From JACRLW01 sp050181465 (lineage in GTDB: Bacteria > Planctomycetota > UBA1135 > UBA2386), in contig JBFXDD010000037.1 of NCBI GenBank assembly GCA_050181465.1, positions 1 to 42,016 of the forward strand: a DNA stretch of 42,016 bases, read 5' to 3'. The notes beneath the pieces are model-generated. The model had not been told where the DNA came from and did no database searches. It saw only the letters and a list, made by a program, of their open reading frames with translations. Position 1 is the first letter of the stretch, and every line of letters starts with the position of its first letter. Below, in pieces: positions 7,837 through 17,614 of the stretch. The position numbers and the translations under genes were made by a program.

Positions 7837-9675
7837 TCAGGCCTGGATGGTCAGTTCGAGCGCATTGCTCGTGAAGAGCTGCAGGGGTCCGCCGCCGCTC
7901 GAGAAGAGGGTGAGGAACTGCACGTTCAACACGCCGCCGACCAAGCTCGGCAGGTTCGGCACACCGAGGGGCACGCCGGCGACGCCGTCGAAGTCCGCCG
8001 CTGCGGGTCCGAAGATCCCGAAGAAGTTGGTCAGGAACACACAGTTCGGCGCGCCGAGGCCGGGCGGCAGCGGGTTGCTGGTGCGGCCGGTGCCGACCAG
8101 GAGATACGCGCCGGAACCGAAGGGCACGCGCTCCATCGCGATCCCGAACGCTGCATTTCCCACCTGCGGCGAGCCGCCGAAGGCGTCGCATACCGGCGCG
8201 AGGCCGGTCGCCGGATGCGCGCAGCCTTGGCCGTAGGGAACGATGCCCGCGGGGAAGGGACCGGGCATGAAGCCGCGGGCGAAGGCGCTCGCATCCTTGA
8301 CGAACGGACCGAAGCTCGGGTGGTACACGCCGTTGGTCGCGTTGCTGAAGGCATAGCTCTGGCGGGCTTCACCGGTCTCGATCACACCGTTGTTGTTCGT
8401 GTCCTGAAGCAATGCCCAGCTCTTGTTGGCCGTGCTGCCGGTGCCCCAGCAGATGTGCAGCTGATCGTCGGCCGCTTCGATGGTGAAGGCCTGCTGATTG
8501 AGCTCGGGAACCGCGCCACCGCCGGGGAGAGCGAGCTGGAAGTTCAGCACTCCGGCGACCGGCGCACCGGAGAAGTTCGCCCACAGCGTGATCTCGCCTG
8601 CACCGATGCGGAAGTCATTGTCCGCGTCGCGCCAGCGATAGTAGAGGCCGTGCACCGGCACGTTGGCGGGATTCAGATAGCGGAACGGGCTGTTGTAGGC
8701 AGCGCCGAAGAAGTAGTCGCGCGGCGCGAAGAGGCGCTCGGGCGCGGCAGCGAAGAACTGCACGTCACTGAAGACCTTCGTGGTCGGCGCCGTACCCACG
8801 GTCACGTCCCACTGCGGGAACGCACCGCCGACTGCGAAGTCGGGATGGGTCGCGATGCCGTTCGCTTGCGACGGGTTGAAGAACACCGACGCGACGGTGT
8901 TTCCGCCGACCTTGCTGAAGGCATACCAGGCGTATTGATCGGGGCTGTTGGCCGTCGACGCACTCGAGCTGCCGCGGCTGTATGCGATCACCGTGCCGTC
9001 GCCCAACACGTGCACTTGCTCGAAGAGCATCGAGGTCAGCGTGACCGTGCCGGAAGCACCAGGCACGGTGAGTCCCATCGCCGCGCTCACGAACAGCGAC
9101 TGCTCGTTCGTGTCCGCCGCGTCGCCGTCGCCGTTGAGGTCGATCAGCTCGTGGATGCCCGCGCCGAAGGGTGAGTTCGAATCGTCCTGCGCGACGTAGA
9201 CGTGCGTGACGTTGTTGCTGTCGCGGTAGACCGCGATACCGTCGGGCGAGAACGCGCTCTGGAAGTCGAAGAACTCGGTGACTTCGTTGGGGTCGAGCAC
9301 GCCGTTGTTGTTGGCGTCGACGCCGCGCGTGATGCGACCGTCGGCGGAGTCGGCGATGTAGAAGGCGTGGTTGTCACCCTCGCGCGTCCACGACATGTCC
9401 GACATGAACGAGGCCAGGAGGCCGCCGCTGCGATTGCGCGTGTTGAAGGAGACGGTGAGGAAGGCGAACAGCTCGTTGCCGTCGCTGATCGTGCCGTCGC
9501 CGTTGAGGTCCTTGAAGCGCGACACCGGGAAGGATTGGGTCGCGGGACCCGTCGGGCCCTGGCTGTCGGAGAAGCCGGTCAGGAAGAGGTAATCGCCGTT
9601 GGCGAAGGGCCCGGTGCCCTGTGCCGCGGCAATGCCGGCAATGGCCAGCGACGCGAAGACGGTGTGGAGTTTCAT
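7837..9675 (-). CDS. Secreted protein with EF-hand-like calcium loops and shared C-terminal module
   Basis: 612 residues from the ATG at 9675, which begins a clear signal peptide (MKLHTVFASLAIAGIAAAQG). The mature protein carries several Asp-X-Asn-X-Asn/Asp loops typical of EF-hand or dockerin-type calcium sites: DLNGDGTISDGNE, DANNNGVLDPNE, DLNGDGDAADTNE, DADNDFRIGAGE and DTNNNGVIETGE. The last 45 residues contain the pattern Pro-X-Leu-X-Gly, Gln, then SNALELTI, shared with two other secreted proteins in this window (13811-14908 and 15007-17493). No catalytic motif is recognised. It is probably an extracellular or periplasmic structural or binding protein. A hairpin and repeat copy B follow the stop codon. 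Confidence 0.72.
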   Translation of the reverse strand: MKLHTVFASLAIAGIAAAQGTGPFANGDYLFLTGFSDSQGPTGPATQSFPVSRFKDLNGDGTISDGNELFAFLTVSFNTRNRSGGLLASFMSDMSWTREGDNHAFYIADSADGRITRGVDANNNGVLDPNEVTEFFDFQSAFSPDGIAVYRDSNNVTHVYVAQDDSNSPFGAGIHELIDLNGDGDAADTNEQSLFVSAAMGLTVPGASGTVTLTSMLFEQVHVLGDGTVIAYSRGSSSASTANSPDQYAWYAFSKVGGNTVASVFFNPSQANGIATHPDFAVGGAFPQWDVTVGTAPTTKVFSDVQFFAAAPERLFAPRDYFFGAAYNSPFRYLNPANVPVHGLYYRWRDADNDFRIGAGEITLWANFSGAPVAGVLNFQLALPGGGAVPELNQQAFTIEAADDQLHICWGTGSTANKSWALLQDTNNNGVIETGEARQSYAFSNATNGVYHPSFGPFVKDASAFARGFMPGPFPAGIVPYGQGCAHPATGLAPVCDAFGGSPQVGNAAFGIAMERVPFGSGAYLLVGTGRTSNPLPPGLGAPNCVFLTNFFGIFGPAAADFDGVAGVPLGVPNLPSLVGGVLNVQFLTLFSSGGGPLQLFTSNALELTIQA

Positions 9676-9871
9676 CGTGACGGAGAAACGGGAGGACTGA
9701 GGGGTGGCAGTGTAGGTGCCGAGGTGAAGGGGAGGTGAATCCCCTTTGGAGTCGCCTTTTTCCTTCGACGTGTCGATGGTGCTTGGGTGCTGATCCATGC
9801 GCTGCGCCGCATGCCAGGTCGGTGCTCCACGCCAAGCGGTCGCCGGCTCGAACCCGGTCGGGCCGTCGAGC

Positions 9872-12800
9872 TCAACGCCGCTGACTCGAGGGCGCCGGAG
9901 TCAGGGTGTCGAGTCGAGGCGTGTCGCGATTGGACGACTCGCCGAGCGATTGGCGAGTGCTCCACAACTGCACGTCGCGACCGATGTGGCCGGTCACGAC
10001 TAGATCCAGGTCGGGGTCGGTCGCGAGACAGAGCGCCGCGGTGAAACTCGGCAAGTTCGCCACTGCGCGATGGTGTTCGAGGTCCCAGACTCGAAGGGAG
10101 CGGTCGTATCCGCCGATGCTGAGCAGGCGGCCGTCGCGGGTCAGTCCCAGTGCCAGCACCGCGCGGCCGTGACCGCGCAGGAGAATCGGCGGACTCGACG
10201 GCTCCAGAGTCCGGTAGATCCTCACCACTGCATCGGCGCAGGCGACGGCGACGCGAGCGCCGTGATCGAGGAACTTCGCGTCGGCGAGCCATGTGTCGGG
10301 GACCTCGAAGCGTGCGACCTGACGACCCGTTCGGTCGACGATCGTGAGCGTCCCAGCTTCGTCGCAGATCGCGAGTCGGTCGGACGACGGGTCGTACTCC
10401 AGCTTCGTGACCGGCGCGCCGCTACCACGGAGCTCCGTTCGCTCGGTCGACACGGTGTCCGCGCAGATCACGCGTCCATCGAGATCTGCGAATGCGATCG
10501 CCGTCCCGGTCGGTGCGAGCTCGGCTGTGCTCAGCGGTGTTGCAAGCTCTGCCTCGCTCCGTGTGGCGAAGGTCTGTCCATCGAGCAGCCGAATGCGACC
10601 CTCGGCACCGGCCACCAGAACTCGCTCGGACCGCTCATCGACTTCGATCGCAACCACCCGTTGCCCGAATGGCTCGAGACTGTTCGATGCCCAGATGGAC
10701 TGCGTATCGGTCACGAACAGACCGCCGTCCGAGTCCGCGCTCAGTACTCCACCGCGCGCAGCTCCGACCGCGATCACTGCGCGCGCGTGATTGCGCACTG
10801 CGCGCATCGCGGAGTGTGTGAACGGCCGACACATCGCGACTTCGCCCGATTCTCCGGCGACGTACATCGCACGTTGAATCCAACTCATCGCGATTGCGGA
10901 AGGATGTGACACGTTCATCACCGGCTCGGTCACCCGCAGGGGCGAACGTGGGTCCCGCAGGTCGATCACTCCCGAGTCCTCCCGCAGCGTGAGGAACGTC
11001 AGCCAACGACCATCTGCGGAGGCGTCGAGTGCAGTTGCCGGAACCGGAATGGAGCTCAGAATGCTCGAGTCGGTGACACTTCGGAGTTCCAGGCGATTGC
11101 TGCTCGAGATTGCAATCACCGTGTCGTCGCATACGTACCGCGCATCGACCGGCCACGTGTCCATCGACCAGCGCTGGGGCGCACCCGAGCCGTCGAGTCG
11201 TGCGAGAACGACCGTTCGATCCAGCGAAGTGCTGACGATCGCCGAGCCGTCACGCCGTGCTGCGAGCGATCGTACCCGCGCATCGTGGAGTCGCATGCGC
11301 GAGTTCATGGTCCGTGAGTTGAGGTCCCAGACCACGACGACTCCTTCCGGATCGCCGGTCACGAGTTGCGACCCGTCGCCGACGAACACCGCGGCGCTGA
11401 TCGTTGCAGTATGTGCATCGGCGTCCGCGAGCCGCGCGAGTTCCTGGCCCGACCGCAGATCGCGAAGGACCACGGCACCCTGGTCGGAACCGTGCGCCAA
11501 GACGTCGCCGTCGACTGCGATCACGCCCGACGTCGGCGAGGTCTTCGTGCGCCACCGCACGGTTTCGAGCGACGGCTCGAGCATGACCATTTCTTCGAGA
11601 CCCGCCACGAGCACGCCACGAACGGTCATCCGGAGCGTCGCGACATCGAAGCCCACGTTGGTCCGCCGAACGGTCGAGTCTTGCGCGAGAGCGAGGTGTC
11701 GCCATTCCCAGCCACGATGCTCCTCCGGCGCCGCGGCCAAGGCACGATGCGCACCGCTCGCTTCGATGCGCGGCGGAGTCAGCATCGAGGCCGCGGAATG
11801 GATGTTCGCGACATACGATTCCGCGCGCGCAGCAGCGGTGATGCGATCGGCGAGACGACGGGCCTCGCGTTCGCGCATTGCCCAGAACGCCAAGGCGGTT
11901 GCCGTCACGAGGACCGCGATCGCCACGCTCACGACGACCCCCGGTCGTCGTTGTGCTCGGCGAAGCACTCGGTGGACGACTCCGACACGCCGGGCGTGGA
12001 TCGGGCGTCCGGCGGCGACCGCCTCGAGGTCTCGCAGCAGCGCTGCGATCGTCGCGTAGCGGCGACTGGAGTCGGGCTCGATCGCGTGAAGACACACGGT
12101 CTCGAGCGCAGTCGGTACCGCCGGATTTCGGGATCGGAGTCGCGGCAGGTGCGGATCCAGGATGCGGCGCTCCACGACGTCGGGCGCGCCGCCGCCGAAT
12201 GCCGATCGCAGCGCGAGCAACTCCCACAGCGTCACACCGAGCGAGTAGACGTCTTGGTGTGCGCTCGCGACGCGTCGATCGCCGCGGATGGCCTCGGGCG
12301 GGAGATAGGGAAGCGAACCGAGTCGTGTCGAGGTCGCGGTGAGCTTTGCGTCGCCCTCCAGCCATGCCAGCCCGAAGTCCACGAGACAGACGCGGCCGGT
12401 GTCGGTGACCAGGATGTTCGAAGGTTTGACGTCGCGGTGCACGACGCCGCGCTCGTGAGAGTGACGTAGAGCGCGCGCCACGGTGATCACGATCTCGATC
12501 GCTCGCCGAGTCCACGCTTCTGCGTTGGCGCGACTGCCTACGGTCTCGTGGGAGCCTTGGTGGATATCGCCGCCGGTGCGCGAAGCGACTGTCGAGTGTG
12601 GCGCGAGCACGCGACAAGCGGTTTGCCACTCATCGACGTCGATCGAGTACGGACGACGGCCGTCGAAATGGGCGAGCAAGCTGCTGAGCGAGCACCCCGG
12701 AACAAACTCCATCGCGAAGTACGGAAGTCCGGCAGCCTCGCCCGCAGCGAGCACGCGCGCGATGTTCTCGTGTTGGAGCGATGCGGCGGCGTCGATCTCG

Positions 12801-13171
12801 CGCCGAAAGCGTTCGCGGTTTCCGGGAAAATACAGGTGTTCGGGCCGGACCAGTTTGATCGCGACGACTCCGCCCGTCGTCTCGTCCATCGCGAGGTAGA
12901 CGATCCCCATGCCGCCGCTGCCCAGCGGCCGGAGGAGTCGATACGGCCCGAGTCGCTCGGGCAGTGACCCGGTGCGCGGTGCCACGAGTTCCTCGTGACG
13001 CAAGCGATCGAGGATGCGTACGGCGCGGTCGCGAAGATGCGACGGCAGCGTGTCATTCGCCAACGCCGAGTCCGGGTCGTCGCTCTCCAAGGCGCGAAAC
13101 ACGGCGGTCTCGATGATGGTCGAGTCATCGGGAATCTCGCTGCGATCGTCGTCATCCATGCGTGCGTGCAT
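9872..13171 (-). CDS. Membrane Ser/Thr protein kinase with C-terminal WD40 propeller
   Basis: 1099 residues. The Hanks-type kinase domain spans about 77-385: glycine loop GSGGMG at 84-89, Lys106 in VAIKLV, HRD at 244-246 followed by VKPSN, and DFG at 264-266. All catalytic residues are present. A 45-residue insertion sits between strand 5 and helix E. A single membrane segment (VVVSVAIAVLVTATALAFW, about 412-432) leads to an external WD40-type beta-propeller of some 580 residues, with blades such as DLRSGQELARL, VVVWDLNSR, SLRVWDLEHH and DVQLWSTRQ. The start is the ATG at 13171, with GAGGTGG eight bases upstream. The ECF sigma gene lies divergently with overlapping 5' ends. This suggests the propeller senses an extracellular cue and the kinase acts on the sigma factor or a partner, which is inference from context. 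Confidence 0.92.
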   Translation of the reverse strand: MHARMDDDDRSEIPDDSTIIETAVFRALESDDPDSALANDTLPSHLRDRAVRILDRLRHEELVAPRTGSLPERLGPYRLLRPLGSGGMGIVYLAMDETTGGVVAIKLVRPEHLYFPGNRERFRREIDAAASLQHENIARVLAAGEAAGLPYFAMEFVPGCSLSSLLAHFDGRRPYSIDVDEWQTACRVLAPHSTVASRTGGDIHQGSHETVGSRANAEAWTRRAIEIVITVARALRHSHERGVVHRDVKPSNILVTDTGRVCLVDFGLAWLEGDAKLTATSTRLGSLPYLPPEAIRGDRRVASAHQDVYSLGVTLWELLALRSAFGGGAPDVVERRILDPHLPRLRSRNPAVPTALETVCLHAIEPDSSRRYATIAALLRDLEAVAAGRPIHARRVGVVHRVLRRAQRRPGVVVSVAIAVLVTATALAFWAMREREARRLADRITAAARAESYVANIHSAASMLTPPRIEASGAHRALAAAPEEHRGWEWRHLALAQDSTVRRTNVGFDVATLRMTVRGVLVAGLEEMVMLEPSLETVRWRTKTSPTSGVIAVDGDVLAHGSDQGAVVLRDLRSGQELARLADADAHTATISAAVFVGDGSQLVTGDPEGVVVVWDLNSRTMNSRMRLHDARVRSLAARRDGSAIVSTSLDRTVVLARLDGSGAPQRWSMDTWPVDARYVCDDTVIAISSSNRLELRSVTDSSILSSIPVPATALDASADGRWLTFLTLREDSGVIDLRDPRSPLRVTEPVMNVSHPSAIAMSWIQRAMYVAGESGEVAMCRPFTHSAMRAVRNHARAVIAVGAARGGVLSADSDGGLFVTDTQSIWASNSLEPFGQRVVAIEVDERSERVLVAGAEGRIRLLDGQTFATRSEAELATPLSTAELAPTGTAIAFADLDGRVICADTVSTERTELRGSGAPVTKLEYDPSSDRLAICDEAGTLTIVDRTGRQVARFEVPDTWLADAKFLDHGARVAVACADAVVRIYRTLEPSSPPILLRGHGRAVLALGLTRDGRLLSIGGYDRSLRVWDLEHHRAVANLPSFTAALCLATDPDLDLVVTGHIGRDVQLWSTRQSLGESSNRDTPRLDTLTPAPSSQRR

Positions 13172-13800
13172 CCGGACTACCACCTCAGGTTATCCTCAGC
13201 GGCCTGGACGAGAACGACGACGATCTGTTGCGGCGCGCCGCGGCTCGCGACCCCGAAGCTCTGGAGCTGCTGTTGGTGCAGTACCTCCCCGAGTTGCGCG
13301 CGTTCGTTCGTGCGCGAATCGGACGTGACCTGGCTGCGAAGGAAACTCCGGAAGACATCGTCCAGTCGGCTTGTCGTGAAGTTCTCGCGAACGTCTCCGA
13401 GTTCCGTGGCGGCGGCCGCACCGGGTTCCGTGCGTGGCTGATGCTCGCCGCTTCGCGGAAGATCGTGGATCGTGCTCGCTTCTGGAGTCGGTCGAGTCGA
13501 GACACCGGTACCCGGGATGCGACGTTGGATGTCGCGATACACGACGAAATGACCTCGCTCGCGAGCTTGCTGACGCCCAGTCGAGTGGCGATGGGGCGGG
13601 AAGACGTCCAACGATTCGAGGCGGCGTTCGAGCGACTGACACCCGAGTCTCGCGAAGTCATCACGGCTTCCAAGCTGTTGGGCCTCAGTCATGCGGACAT
13701 CGCGCTCGCCACCGGTCGCAGCGAGGGCGCGGTCCGAGTTCTCTTGCATCGCGCGTTGGCGCGACTGGGTCGGCTGCTCGAAGAATCGGGCTCCGCTTGA
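13162..13800 (+). CDS. ECF-family RNA polymerase sigma factor (planctomycete type)
   Basis: Up to 212 residues. Region sigma-2 is visible at about 22-90 (DPEALELLLVQYLPELRAFV, ETPEDIVQSACREVL, FRAWLMLAASRKIVDRARFW). Region sigma-4 is at about 155-205 (RLTPESREVITASKLLGLSH, then ADIALATGRSEGAVRVLLHR), with the helix-turn-helix that reads the -35 element. Both regions are intact. The linker is longer than in RpoE-type factors, as in the planctomycete ECF groups linked to protein kinases. The GTG at 13162 is the first start in frame and overlaps the divergent kinase start. No ribosome site is seen before it, so the true start may be downstream. It is convergent with the gene ending at 13811, only 10 bp away. 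Confidence 0.9.
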   Translation: MRASGLPPQVILSGLDENDDDLLRRAAARDPEALELLLVQYLPELRAFVRARIGRDLAAKETPEDIVQSACREVLANVSEFRGGGRTGFRAWLMLAASRKIVDRARFWSRSSRDTGTRDATLDVAIHDEMTSLASLLTPSRVAMGREDVQRFEAAFERLTPESREVITASKLLGLSHADIALATGRSEGAVRVLLHRALARLGRLLEESGSA

Positions 13801-13810
13801 TCGAGTACGG

Positions 13811-14908
13811 TCAGTAGTCGAACCGGACGATTGCGCCGCGATTCGCTGCGACCGTGCCGGTGGGCAATGACGACCCGGTGCGATCCACCATGCCGACGCC
13901 CACTGAGCCGGTGGGAAGCGGGGCGACGATGTGATGCTGCACGGCGTTGGAAGTGACCACGCCGAACGCATTGGCACTCGAATCGAGCGCCATCACCTGG
14001 CTGAAGAGGTTCGCGCCGTGAAGTGCTGGTCCGACCGTGATGGCGAGGTTCGTGCCGCTGACCAGGCTGCCGCTCGCGGAAGTGAACACCGGAAGCTGAC
14101 TGACGATGTCGTGATACACAGTGCATGCGCCGGACGGGGCCGACGCGCTGCCGGGCAACTCGAACGGGAGCGGCAGACCGCTGAAGGACGTCGTGCTGAC
14201 TCCGAAGTTCAGGAACACGACACTGCTGCGCGGCAAGCTCGAACCGAGGTAGCTGAACTGCATCGTGCCCGCGCTCCAGTTCGCGAAGCCGCTGCCGTTG
14301 AGCGTCATCCGTTGGGTGTTGCCCGACACGGCACAGCCGGTGCCGAAGTTGGTGGCGACCGGTGCCGGATTGCCGTTGGCCGTGGCCTGATCGAGGCTGA
14401 ATGAAGCGGTCGTGCTGCGACTGGTGATTCGAATCTCCCAGCAAAGCGGTCCGCTCGCGGTGTAGTTGAACGGAGTGGTGAAGGTCAGCGCGTGGGTGAA
14501 CGGTTTCGGCAGGACCCCGTGTTCCACCGATGGGAATTGCACGACACGGGGCGGCAGGACGACCGTGCGGTCGGCGCCGTGGTTGGCGTCGAAGTTCGCA
14601 TTGGGTGCGCCCGGCGTCGTGACCGCCGTGGACATGTGGACCTCGACGAAGGCCGAGAACCCGGCGACTGCGGCGGTGTGTGTCGAGTCCAGGCGGAGGG
14701 CCATGCCGCGGATCGAGCCGGCCGGCAGGCCATCGTGGATCTGCAACACGCGAGCTGGGGTCGTGCCCGAACCGAGCGGTTGGACGTTGCCGGTCAGACC
14801 TTCGGCGGCTGTGTGATGCGTGGGATGAACGACGCTTTGCGCGCCCAGACCGCCGCAGAGTGCGACGACGAAGGCGAGGAGAGCGCGACGGTGGAAGGCA
14901 GTCTTCAT
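13811..14908 (-). CDS. Secreted hypothetical protein with shared C-terminal module
   Basis: 365 residues. A signal peptide is plain (MKTAFHRRALLAFVVALCGG, then LGAQ). The mature protein is beta-rich and Ser/Thr/Gly-rich with no enzymatic motif. Near the C-terminus the run GPALHGANLFSQVMALD followed by GVVTSNA matches the Pro/Ala-Leu-X-Gly, Gln, SNA pattern of the other secreted proteins here. Possible disulfide cysteines are CW near 155, C in TGCAVSG and C in GACTVY. It lies 98 bp downstream of the M14 peptidase gene on the same strand and could be co-transcribed. The function is unknown; an extracellular or surface role is likely. Confidence 0.68.
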   Translation of the reverse strand: MKTAFHRRALLAFVVALCGGLGAQSVVHPTHHTAAEGLTGNVQPLGSGTTPARVLQIHDGLPAGSIRGMALRLDSTHTAAVAGFSAFVEVHMSTAVTTPGAPNANFDANHGADRTVVLPPRVVQFPSVEHGVLPKPFTHALTFTTPFNYTASGPLCWEIRITSRSTTASFSLDQATANGNPAPVATNFGTGCAVSGNTQRMTLNGSGFANWSAGTMQFSYLGSSLPRSSVVFLNFGVSTTSFSGLPLPFELPGSASAPSGACTVYHDIVSQLPVFTSASGSLVSGTNLAITVGPALHGANLFSQVMALDSSANAFGVVTSNAVQHHIVAPLPTGSVGVGMVDRTGSSLPTGTVAANRGAIVRFDY

Positions 14909-15006
14909 GGTTCTGCCGTCCTGAGCGACGGAGGTCCCGATTCGTTACCGCCGTCGCAACCGAAATCCCTTCGCGTCCTCGCGGCTCGCCGCAGCTCCGA
15001 GCTCCC

Positions 15007-17493
15007 TCAGTTCAGACGCAGCGTGACCGCGTTGCCGAGTCGAAGGGCTGCACCCTGTGCGTGCAAGCCTTGCCAATGCAGCGAGGCTCCGGCAAGGGCA
15101 GGGTTGACGGGGATCGTCAACTCCATGGCGACGTGGCGGTCGGTGCCGATCGGCAGTGCGGGGTAGGTGACGATCGACGATGGGTCGAGCAGGAGCTGCC
15201 CGGCGATCCCCGGGATCGCGATCGGCGCGCTCGCGGCGAGTGCGACGAGCGGCAGGATCGCCGCGCCGTCCTCGCCGACGAAGTCGATCCGTGCCTTGCT
15301 GCCGAGGGCGCCCGACGACCACAGAGTCACCGAGCCCGCTTCCGCGATCGCGCGGATCTCGAGGTCGTCGATCAGCGCTTCGACCAGCGAGGCTTGGAGG
15401 TCCTGCGCGGTGAAGCGCAGGCGCATGCGATCGGTCAGCGGGGCGGGGATGGCGAGGATCAGTGCCGTCCACGAGCCGGTCGAGGTGGATCGGGAGAACA
15501 ACGGACTCCAGTTGCTGCCGCCGTCGCGACTGAGCGCGATCTCGAAGGGGTCGTTGCCGACGCTCTCCGCATACCAGTACCAGAGGGAGACCTCGGCCGC
15601 GGATACGTGCGACAGATCGAAGGTCGGGCTCTGCACCGCGGTGATCCCACCGTCGACGTCGAAGCTGCCGGCGCCGGTTCCGGCGCGGCCATCGGTGACG
15701 AGACACGCCACGCCGCCGGGGGTGTGCTGCGAGCCGGGTTGGATGATCGTGCCGCCGTTGGTCGTCTGCTGCGGAGCGGCCCGCTCGAAGCGGCCCGTGG
15801 TGGCAGTCTGGATCGGAGTGAGCGTGAAGCCGCGATCGGATTCGAGGTCGTCCGTGACCACGATCACGCGCAGGCGCGTGGGAAACTCGAGATCCAGGCT
15901 CGTGCTGGTGCCGGGGCCGTTCACGGTCAATCGCAGCGCCGCCGCCGTGCCGCTGAATCCTGGAGCGACAGCGAACGAGAGCTGTCCCGCGGCGACGTTC
16001 GCCGTGCCCAATCGCGGCAGCGAGCCGCTTTGGATCGCACCGCTGGTGACCGTCACGCCGCTGGTGAGGGACTGCAACGTGACGCTCAATCCGAGCGGCA
16101 ACGCACCGAGCCCGTGATTGCGCAGCAACGCTTGCACGCTGCCGGTCTCGCCGGCCTCGACGACCCCGTTGCCGTTCCCGCTCGCGTCCTCGATCACGCT
16201 CGCCGATTCGATCGTCGCGTTCACGCCCGCCGCGAGTGCCATGTCGCGGAACATGGTCAGGTGTCGGTCCACGATCGCGACCTGTGCGCTCGGCACCGGC
16301 CAGAATCCGCCCTCGTTGGAACGGCCGAGTTCGGGACTCCACGCCGACACGCCGTGTGCGGCATGGTGGTGGTCGAGCGCACCGCCGGCGGCGATGTAGA
16401 GCTGTGTCGAGACCGGACCGAACGGCACGCCGCTGTCGTCGGTGAACGTCGGACCCATGGCGGCATACTCCGCGGCGTTCGCCGGGCCGCCGTTCTGGTA
16501 ACCCCAGGGATGCAGCAGCACGTCGGTATAGGTGTGCGTCGAACAGCTCACGACCGTGCCGAGTCCGGTCATGAAGGCTTCGATCGCTGCTGTCTCCGGC
16601 TCGGAGAATGGTGCCGTTCCGCGATAGGTGTCGGACGACGAGCTCGTCGAGTTGCCGCCGTTCGGCGCCGACCAGCCGGTGGCATAGTTGCGGTTGAGGT
16701 CGACACCGAAGGTGCCGTTGCCGTTGTTCCGGCGGTTCTTGCGCCACATGCCCCCGCCGCCTGGGTTGGTCGAACGGTTGTATTCGTAACCGTCGGGATT
16801 CACGCACGGCACGAAGAACACCTCACGCTCGTCGACGATGGTCGTGGCGATGGGATCGGTGCCGTAGTTCGAGAGCAACCAATCCATGAACGCGAGAGTC
16901 GCGCTCATGGAGACCGGCTCGCGAGCGTGATGCACTGAGTCGAACCAGACGCGCGGTTCGTTCTCCGCGGTACCGACGTTGTCGGAGATCCTCACCAGCC
17001 AGATGTCGCGACCCTCGATGCTCTGACCGATCGACAGCTTGGGGGAGCAGAGGGTGGGGTAGTCGCGCGCGAAGGAATCGAGGATCGCCGTCATCTGCTG
17101 CAGGGTGTAGTGACCACCCATCGCTCCCTGACCAACCGGCGGGGTCAGCGCCTGGGAGTGCACAGCACCGTGACGGGCGAGTTCACGCTCGTGATGCGCG
17201 GCAAGGTCGCGGATGGCGACTTCGGCGAACAGACCAGCGCGCGTGATCCGTGCGAAGTCTTCGTCGGTGGCGATCACGTCGACCAACCGCACCGGCGGTT
17301 CGAGCGCTTGGCAGGACGCGAGGTCGAGATCGAGGCCGAGCAGGCGATCGAGGTCCGCGGCCGACTCGATGCGCACCTGGACCAGGTGTCGCGTGAGTGA
17401 GGCTTGGTGGGCCGTGGGAGTCGTGATGCCTTGGCCGTACAGAGACGCGGCAATCAGCAGCGCGACCGGCGCCGCGAGAGCGAGTGACTTCAT
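15007..17493 (-). CDS. Secreted zinc carboxypeptidase (peptidase family M14) with C-terminal beta domains
   Basis: 828 residues from the ATG at 17493 that begins the signal peptide MKSLALAAPVALLIAASLYG. A propeptide-like region (about 25-115) precedes the catalytic domain. The zinc ligands are His189 and Glu192 in HHAREP and His320 in STHTYTD. Substrate-binding motifs NPDGYEY, WRKNRRN and GVDLNRNY are present, and the catalytic glutamate is Glu388 in SPELG. The family removes C-terminal residues from peptides and acts outside the cytoplasm. After about residue 430 come a CARDB-like beta domain (NGVVEAGETGSVQALLRNHG), a jelly-roll-like domain, and the C-terminal PALAG/NAV module seen in two neighbours. 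It is divergent from the GH29 gene. Confidence 0.88.
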   Translation of the reverse strand: MKSLALAAPVALLIAASLYGQGITTPTAHQASLTRHLVQVRIESAADLDRLLGLDLDLASCQALEPPVRLVDVIATDEDFARITRAGLFAEVAIRDLAAHHERELARHGAVHSQALTPPVGQGAMGGHYTLQQMTAILDSFARDYPTLCSPKLSIGQSIEGRDIWLVRISDNVGTAENEPRVWFDSVHHAREPVSMSATLAFMDWLLSNYGTDPIATTIVDEREVFFVPCVNPDGYEYNRSTNPGGGGMWRKNRRNNGNGTFGVDLNRNYATGWSAPNGGNSTSSSSDTYRGTAPFSEPETAAIEAFMTGLGTVVSCSTHTYTDVLLHPWGYQNGGPANAAEYAAMGPTFTDDSGVPFGPVSTQLYIAAGGALDHHHAAHGVSAWSPELGRSNEGGFWPVPSAQVAIVDRHLTMFRDMALAAGVNATIESASVIEDASGNGNGVVEAGETGSVQALLRNHGLGALPLGLSVTLQSLTSGVTVTSGAIQSGSLPRLGTANVAAGQLSFAVAPGFSGTAAALRLTVNGPGTSTSLDLEFPTRLRVIVVTDDLESDRGFTLTPIQTATTGRFERAAPQQTTNGGTIIQPGSQHTPGGVACLVTDGRAGTGAGSFDVDGGITAVQSPTFDLSHVSAAEVSLWYWYAESVGNDPFEIALSRDGGSNWSPLFSRSTSTGSWTALILAIPAPLTDRMRLRFTAQDLQASLVEALIDDLEIRAIAEAGSVTLWSSGALGSKARIDFVGEDGAAILPLVALAASAPIAIPGIAGQLLLDPSSIVTYPALPIGTDRHVAMELTIPVNPALAGASLHWQGLHAQGAALRLGNAVTLRLN

Positions 17494-17614
17494 GCTGGGT
17501 GGAGAGGGTCGGTCGGCGGCAGGCGCAGGAAGACTATCACGCATCTCGCCGAGCGGGTGTCGCCGATGTCAAGGCGGTCGGCCGACGCAACACCCTCGCT
17601 ATGCTCCCGCGACG

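Noticed and set aside
9794..9870. tRNA-like T-arm (GCCGG CTCGAAC CCGGT at 9842-9858) in the gap between the EF-hand protein and kinase genes
   Set aside because: The arm pairs well, but the 3' strand CGGGCCG has no matching 5' acceptor strand at the right distance and no anticodon stem fits. At most it is a tRNA remnant or chance.
17213..17614. Upstream extension of the fucosidase-like gene
   Set aside because: The extension overlaps the divergent M14 gene and has no signal sequence, while the ATG at 17615 begins a textbook twin-arginine signal.
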